A stretch of DNA of 64,000 nucleotides, from the NCBI RefSeq assembly GCF_002313155.2, contig NZ_NWFK02000001.1, positions 2,666,001-2,730,000 of the forward strand, in the 5' to 3' direction. The notes beneath the pieces were generated by a model. It was not told where the DNA came from and searched no databases. It saw only the letters and a list, made by a program, of their open reading frames with translations. This DNA is from Psychrobacter sp. FDAARGOS_221. Its GTDB lineage: Bacteria; Pseudomonadota; Gammaproteobacteria; Pseudomonadales; Moraxellaceae. How positions within the stretch are numbered: the first letter of the stretch is position 1; each line of letters starts with the position of its first letter. A program made the translations under genes and the position numbers. Positions 60,920 through 64,000 of the stretch are shown in pieces.

Positions 60920-61561
60920 TTAATGATGACGTGTTTGAGTATTGGCTTTATCTTCGGCTGCAGCGGCACTTTTATTGTCTTCATCAAACAAGTGTAGTGG
61001 CTGTAATCGAATCTCATCTTGTGGCAGTTGCGCAGTTTCTTTTAGTCGCCAGTTTGCCTCACCGTCATTACTGACTTCAACATAATATTTTGATTCTAAC
61101 GGATCCAGCTCAATCTTCGCCGTATATTGATTGCCGCTGTTATGCGTTAAAGTGGCATCTCTATCTTTTTTGATATCAGTGGCATGTGAGATGGATAGGC
61201 TCAGCTGCTCTGGATATTTAACAGGCATGCCATTATGTAGCTTCCCAGCCTCAAGACTGTCTTTTGGGTAATTGAGGGTGAAGGTCACCTTTCCATCTTT
61301 GGCAAAGGTCATATCACCGCTTAAGCCTAAGTCATGGGCTAATTTGTCACGTGACACATCTTGATATAAGGTTTTGCCATCCATATACCAGTCATCTCGT
61401 ACCACGGTGTCTTTAATTTGAACTGAATAGAACACAAACCAAATACAGGCAACCACCACAAACAAAGGTAGGCCGATCACAAAGATCATCACCATGTAGT
61501 TTTTATACCAAGGTTGTGAGTCTTGGTGGCTAAATTTTTTGGCTGATGTCGTTTTTTTCAT
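60920..61561 (-). CDS. FixH-family protein (cbb3 oxidase maturation)
   Basis: The 213-residue protein has one membrane segment near the N-terminus (about residues 25-50, MVMIFVIGLPLFVVVACIWF) and a periplasmic beta-rich domain, the FixH layout. It ends with an acidic/A-rich tail. FixH acts with CcoG, CcoI and CcoS in metal supply and assembly of cbb3 cytochrome oxidase. I chose ATG 61561 (AAGG about 6 nt upstream) over a longer frame starting at 61630. It follows ccoG and ccoP on the same strand. Family-level assignment is supported mainly by context and topology. Confidence 0.82.
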   Translation of the reverse strand: MKKTTSAKKFSHQDSQPWYKNYMVMIFVIGLPLFVVVACIWFVFYSVQIKDTVVRDDWYMDGKTLYQDVSRDKLAHDLGLSGDMTFAKDGKVTFTLNYPKDSLEAGKLHNGMPVKYPEQLSLSISHATDIKKDRDATLTHNSGNQYTAKIELDPLESKYYVEVSNDGEANWRLKETAQLPQDEIRLQPLHLFDEDNKSAAAAEDKANTQTRHH

Positions 61562-61604
61562 GACATACCTTAAATTATGCAAATATAAAAAAGCAAAAAT
61601 AATG

Positions 61605-61651
61605 GCCAGTTTATTCCTAAGTTTTATCATAAAACTTGGCGATAAACTGGC
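61605..61651 (-). repeat. Compound inverted repeat between ccoG and the FixH-like gene
   Basis: Outer arms GCCAGTTTAT (61605-61614) and ATAAACTGGC (61642-61651) enclose inner arms AAGTTTTAT (61619-61627) and ATAAAACTT (61629-61637), with 4-nt bulges on each side. On the minus strand a T-rich tract follows. It could partly terminate or process the ccoG transcript before fixH. Confidence 0.75.
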
Positions 61652-61726
61652 TTGATGTTACCGCAACGATTCTACGCTATTTTAGCCAGTCACGTTGCGG
61701 ATATCGTCTACTAACCGGTTATCGGT

Positions 61727-63127
61727 CTAGTTAGAGTTAAACACGTTAGATCTTGATGCGTGATAAGTGCCATCGACACTATCTACATTAAAGGTCACAG
61801 GAATTTCACCCTTACCAACCACTTTAGGATCGCCAACCACGCTAACAGGCAAGTCATAGCTCTGACCGGCAGCTAACGGTAACGTCTCCATACGTGTACG
61901 TAAGCTCAAGCCTTCGGCAGCACTAATAGACAGTTTATACTCCTGACGTTGCTGAGTTTTGTTGGTGATCTTGATAATGTAGCTGTTGACCACTTGACCC
62001 TCTGCGTTGGTCGATGACAACTGGTTACGGTCACCACGAACATCGATCTGTAAAGGCACACGATCAAATAGGGCATAAGCGACAACACCGATAAGCACTG
62101 TCAAAATGAGTACGTAAGCAGCCAAACGAGGTCGTAAGTAACGACTCTGTTCATTTTCAACCAATTGACGCTCAGTGGTATAACGAATCAAGCCGCGTGG
62201 GTAGCCCACTTTATCCATAATCTCATTACAGGCGTCTAAACAAGCGGCACACTGAATACACTCCACTTGTAATCCGTCACGAATATCGATACCGGTTGGA
62301 CAAACTTGAACACACATTGAGCACTGAATACAGTCACCCAGATGGTCAGGATTGGTGCCTTTTTTACGAGGTCCACGTGGCTCACCACGGTTGTAGTCAT
62401 AAGATACAATCAAGGTGTCTTTATCGAACATCACACTTTGGAAACGGCCATATGGACAAATGTGAATACACATGAATTCACGCATGTAGGCAGCGTTGGC
62501 GTAAGTGGCAAAGGTAAAGATAAACATCGATACCCAAACCCAACTTGGCCAATCGGGGAAAGGAATAATACCGCCAATACTTTGCCAGCTGGTATACATC
62601 AATTCAGTACCGGCCACATAGCTCACAAATGTCGTTGCCGTCAATATGGCCATCAGCGCCCAGATGAAATAAATCAGCGCTTTTTTTGCAACCTTACTGG
62701 CAGTCACCGGCTGTTTATCGAACTTGATGCGTTTGTTTCTATCACCGATAACCCACTTTTCTACGTGCTGGAATAAGTGAGTCCAAATGGTTTGAGGACA
62801 GGCATAACCACACCATACTCGGCCCGCATAGACGGTGACCATAAATAAGGTGAAGGCAGCAATAATAAAGAATGACGCGACAAAGAAAAAGTCTTGTGGG
62901 AATAAGGTCAGGCCAAATATGTAGTAATGTTGGCTAGGTACATCAAACCAAATTGCTTGACGACCATCGTACCTAATCCAGGGCAGTACTAAAAATAAAA
63001 ACAGCAAAAAGTACATACTGAACAAACGTATGCGCTGATAAAAACCATCTGTAAATCTAGGATGAATGCGTTTTTTGGTTGCATCTACCTCATGGACTGG
63101 AATTTTATTAGGGGAGGGGGCTGACAT
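61727..63127 (-). CDS. ccoG: Cytochrome c oxidase accessory protein CcoG (FixG/RdxA)
   Basis: CcoG is an inner-membrane iron-sulfur protein, reported to reduce copper for cbb3 oxidase assembly. The protein (466 residues from ATG 63127) has several membrane segments, the motif VWCGYACPQTIWTHLF, CIHICPYGRFQ, two [4Fe-4S] ferredoxin-type clusters (CIQCSMCVQVCP and CIQCAACLDACN), and a C-terminal periplasmic Ig-like domain. AGAGGT lies 7 nt before ATG 63127; an upstream in-frame start at 63181 is less likely. The gene sits between ccoP and the FixH-like gene on the same strand. Confidence 0.95.
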   Translation of the reverse strand: MSAPSPNKIPVHEVDATKKRIHPRFTDGFYQRIRLFSMYFLLFLFLVLPWIRYDGRQAIWFDVPSQHYYIFGLTLFPQDFFFVASFFIIAAFTLFMVTVYAGRVWCGYACPQTIWTHLFQHVEKWVIGDRNKRIKFDKQPVTASKVAKKALIYFIWALMAILTATTFVSYVAGTELMYTSWQSIGGIIPFPDWPSWVWVSMFIFTFATYANAAYMREFMCIHICPYGRFQSVMFDKDTLIVSYDYNRGEPRGPRKKGTNPDHLGDCIQCSMCVQVCPTGIDIRDGLQVECIQCAACLDACNEIMDKVGYPRGLIRYTTERQLVENEQSRYLRPRLAAYVLILTVLIGVVAYALFDRVPLQIDVRGDRNQLSSTNAEGQVVNSYIIKITNKTQQRQEYKLSISAAEGLSLRTRMETLPLAAGQSYDLPVSVVGDPKVVGKGEIPVTFNVDSVDGTYHASRSNVFNSN

Positions 63128-63331
63128 AAATGTACCTCTAATGTGTATAGAATCATTATGCTGGCAAAAAAAGTACAGCAAGCATATTGCTGCAAGTTGT
63201 ACCGCCCAGTAGTAAACATCTATTTTAACATTGTTTACAAGTTTCGGCTAAAAAGGATTAGACTTATCTGTCAGGACTTATGTCAATGACACCTTTAATC
63301 TCATCATTTTAAGTACATAACTTAAGTACAA

Positions 63332-63359
63332 AAAAAGGGCTGTATCAACAGCCCTTTTT
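63332..63359 (-). terminator. Terminator after ccoP
   Basis: AAAAAGGGCTGT (63332-63343) pairs with ACAGCCCTTTTT (63348-63359) around ATCA. It separates ccoNOQP from ccoG. A nearby direct repeat TTAAGTACA occurs twice (about 63309 and 63322). Confidence 0.85.
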
Positions 63360-63383
63360 ATTTTATGGTTTTGGATCGCTTGC

Positions 63384-64000
63384 TTACTGTGCTTGGACAG
63401 CGTTGCTTTCGACAACCGCATTGTTTGATAGAGAGTAAACATAAGAAGCTAGAAGCATAATACGCTCATTACCTAGCTTAGTTTCCCACTCAGGCATCAC
63501 ACCACCACGGCCATTACGAATGGTTTCTTGAATCGTTGCACGATCGCCACCGAATAACCAAATACCATCGGTTAGGTTAGGCGCACCGGTTTCAACCATA
63601 CCTTTAGCATCAGTACCGTGACAGATAAAGCATTTTTCATCAAAGATGGCTTTACCTTCAGACGCTAAAGCTGAGTCTACTTCAGTCTCTTCTTGGTTCT
63701 TAGAGATTGAAAGTATGTATTCAGCTGCAGCACGTACACCTTGCTCACCAATGTCATCACGCTGTGCAGGCATTGGTAATGGTTGAGTTGGGTCAAGGTT
63801 TACGTGACGACCGTTTTGGATGGTTACCAAGATATTCTCAGGGTCACCACCGTGTAACCAGTCATTATCAGTTAGGTTAGGATAGCCAGGGGCACCTTGT
63901 GCAGTTGAACCGTGACATAGCGCACAGTTCTGTAAGAATAAACGCTCACCAACCATTAATGCTTCTGGGTTATTAGAAAGCTCTTTAATGTAAGGGGCTA
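63384..64000 (-). CDS. ccoP: cbb3-type cytochrome c oxidase subunit III CcoP, C-terminal part (5' end outside window)
   Basis: CcoP is the diheme cytochrome c subunit that feeds electrons to the cbb3 oxidase core. The frame stays open to the window edge (reading APYIKELSNNPEALMVGERL), so only the periplasmic part is here. It has two c-type heme sites, CALCH and CFICH, each followed by the methionine-type domain end (PMPAQRDDIG and MPEWETKLG). cbb3 oxidases are high-affinity enzymes used under low oxygen. A terminator at 63332-63359 follows; ccoG comes next. Confidence 0.94.
   Translation of the reverse strand, partial: APYIKELSNNPEALMVGERLFLQNCALCHGSTAQGAPGYPNLTDNDWLHGGDPENILVTIQNGRHVNLDPTQPLPMPAQRDDIGEQGVRAAAEYILSISKNQEETEVDSALASEGKAIFDEKCFICHGTDAKGMVETGAPNLTDGIWLFGGDRATIQETIRNGRGGVMPEWETKLGNERIMLLASYVYSLSNNAVVESNAVQAQ

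Noticed and set aside
63182..63383. FNR/ANR box upstream of ccoG
   Set aside because: No TTGAT-N4-ATCAA-type palindrome is present in this gap; the ccoNOQP promoter lies outside the window.
1..64000. Mobile elements, prophage, CRISPR, defence or secretion islands
   Set aside because: No transposase, integrase, cas, toxin-antitoxin, restriction or secretion-system gene is recognisable, and no spaced palindromic repeat array is present; all tandem arrays found have units of 5-15 bp without spacers.

Overview
The window looks like chromosomal DNA of a gamma-proteobacterium of the family Moraxellaceae, most likely Psychrobacter or a close relative. This is inferred from moderate-to-low GC, AT-rich intergenic DNA, protein character, and the gene neighbourhoods (bamA-lpxD-fabZ-lpxA; amgK-murU beside lptD-surA; ccoP-ccoG-fixH). 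It contains about 44 protein genes, two of them cut by the window ends. I see no rRNA, tRNA, CRISPR array, insertion sequence or prophage. The content is mostly core housekeeping with a strong cell-envelope bias.

Layout. 1-3.5 kb: end of bamA, then lpxD, fabZ and lpxA (outer-membrane assembly and lipid A). 3.8-6.5 kb: a sodium-coupled NSS transporter, convergent with asd. 7-13.5 kb: a membrane-anchored EEP-fold protein, a GT-B glycosyltransferase, a two-gene unit of a DUF4130-type protein and a radical-SAM/helix-hairpin-helix protein (predicted DNA repair), and rodA. 14-18 kb: a lipoprotein and an active/inactive M16 peptidase pair. 18.4-27.9 kb: mnmG, an AEC permease, a small secreted protein resembling lysozyme inhibitors, a luciferase-like monooxygenase, a CysB-type regulator, ampG, prmC and a small lipoprotein. 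27.9-39.4 kb, almost all minus strand: rlmKL, an MscS channel, an orphan disulfide reductase, bcp, a small secreted protein, queC, a LigB-type dioxygenase, rlmH, a 905-bp gene-free region with three perfect DnaA boxes, and trmB. 39.6-49.5 kb: a fusion-like membrane protein, an unknown gene with a Kef antiporter, der, dacC, a small secreted protein and nlpD. 49.6-57.5 kb: surA and lptD, divergent from amgK-murU. 57.6-64 kb: an acidic membrane-anchored protein, a 1.1-kb gap, ttcA, and the end of a cbb3 oxidase locus (ccoP, ccoG, fixH-like).

How the genes work together. BamA, SurA and LptD form an outer-membrane folding set; LpxD and LpxA start lipid A and LptD delivers finished LPS. AmpG, AmgK and MurU together fit the anhydro-MurNAc recycling route; RodA, DacC and NlpD act on the same wall. 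RlmKL, RlmH, TrmB, TtcA, MnmG, QueC, PrmC and Der form a dispersed set for RNA modification and ribosome function.

The most interesting items are: the DnaA-box cluster between rlmH and trmB (origin or DnaA-titration candidate); the radical-SAM/DUF4130 pair lacking its usual uracil-DNA-glycosylase link; two secreted proteins with a PliG/PPC-like pattern; an LptD with about 340 extra N-terminal residues; a DUF2628-like membrane protein with a pilin-like tail; and several short tandem repeats next to genes.
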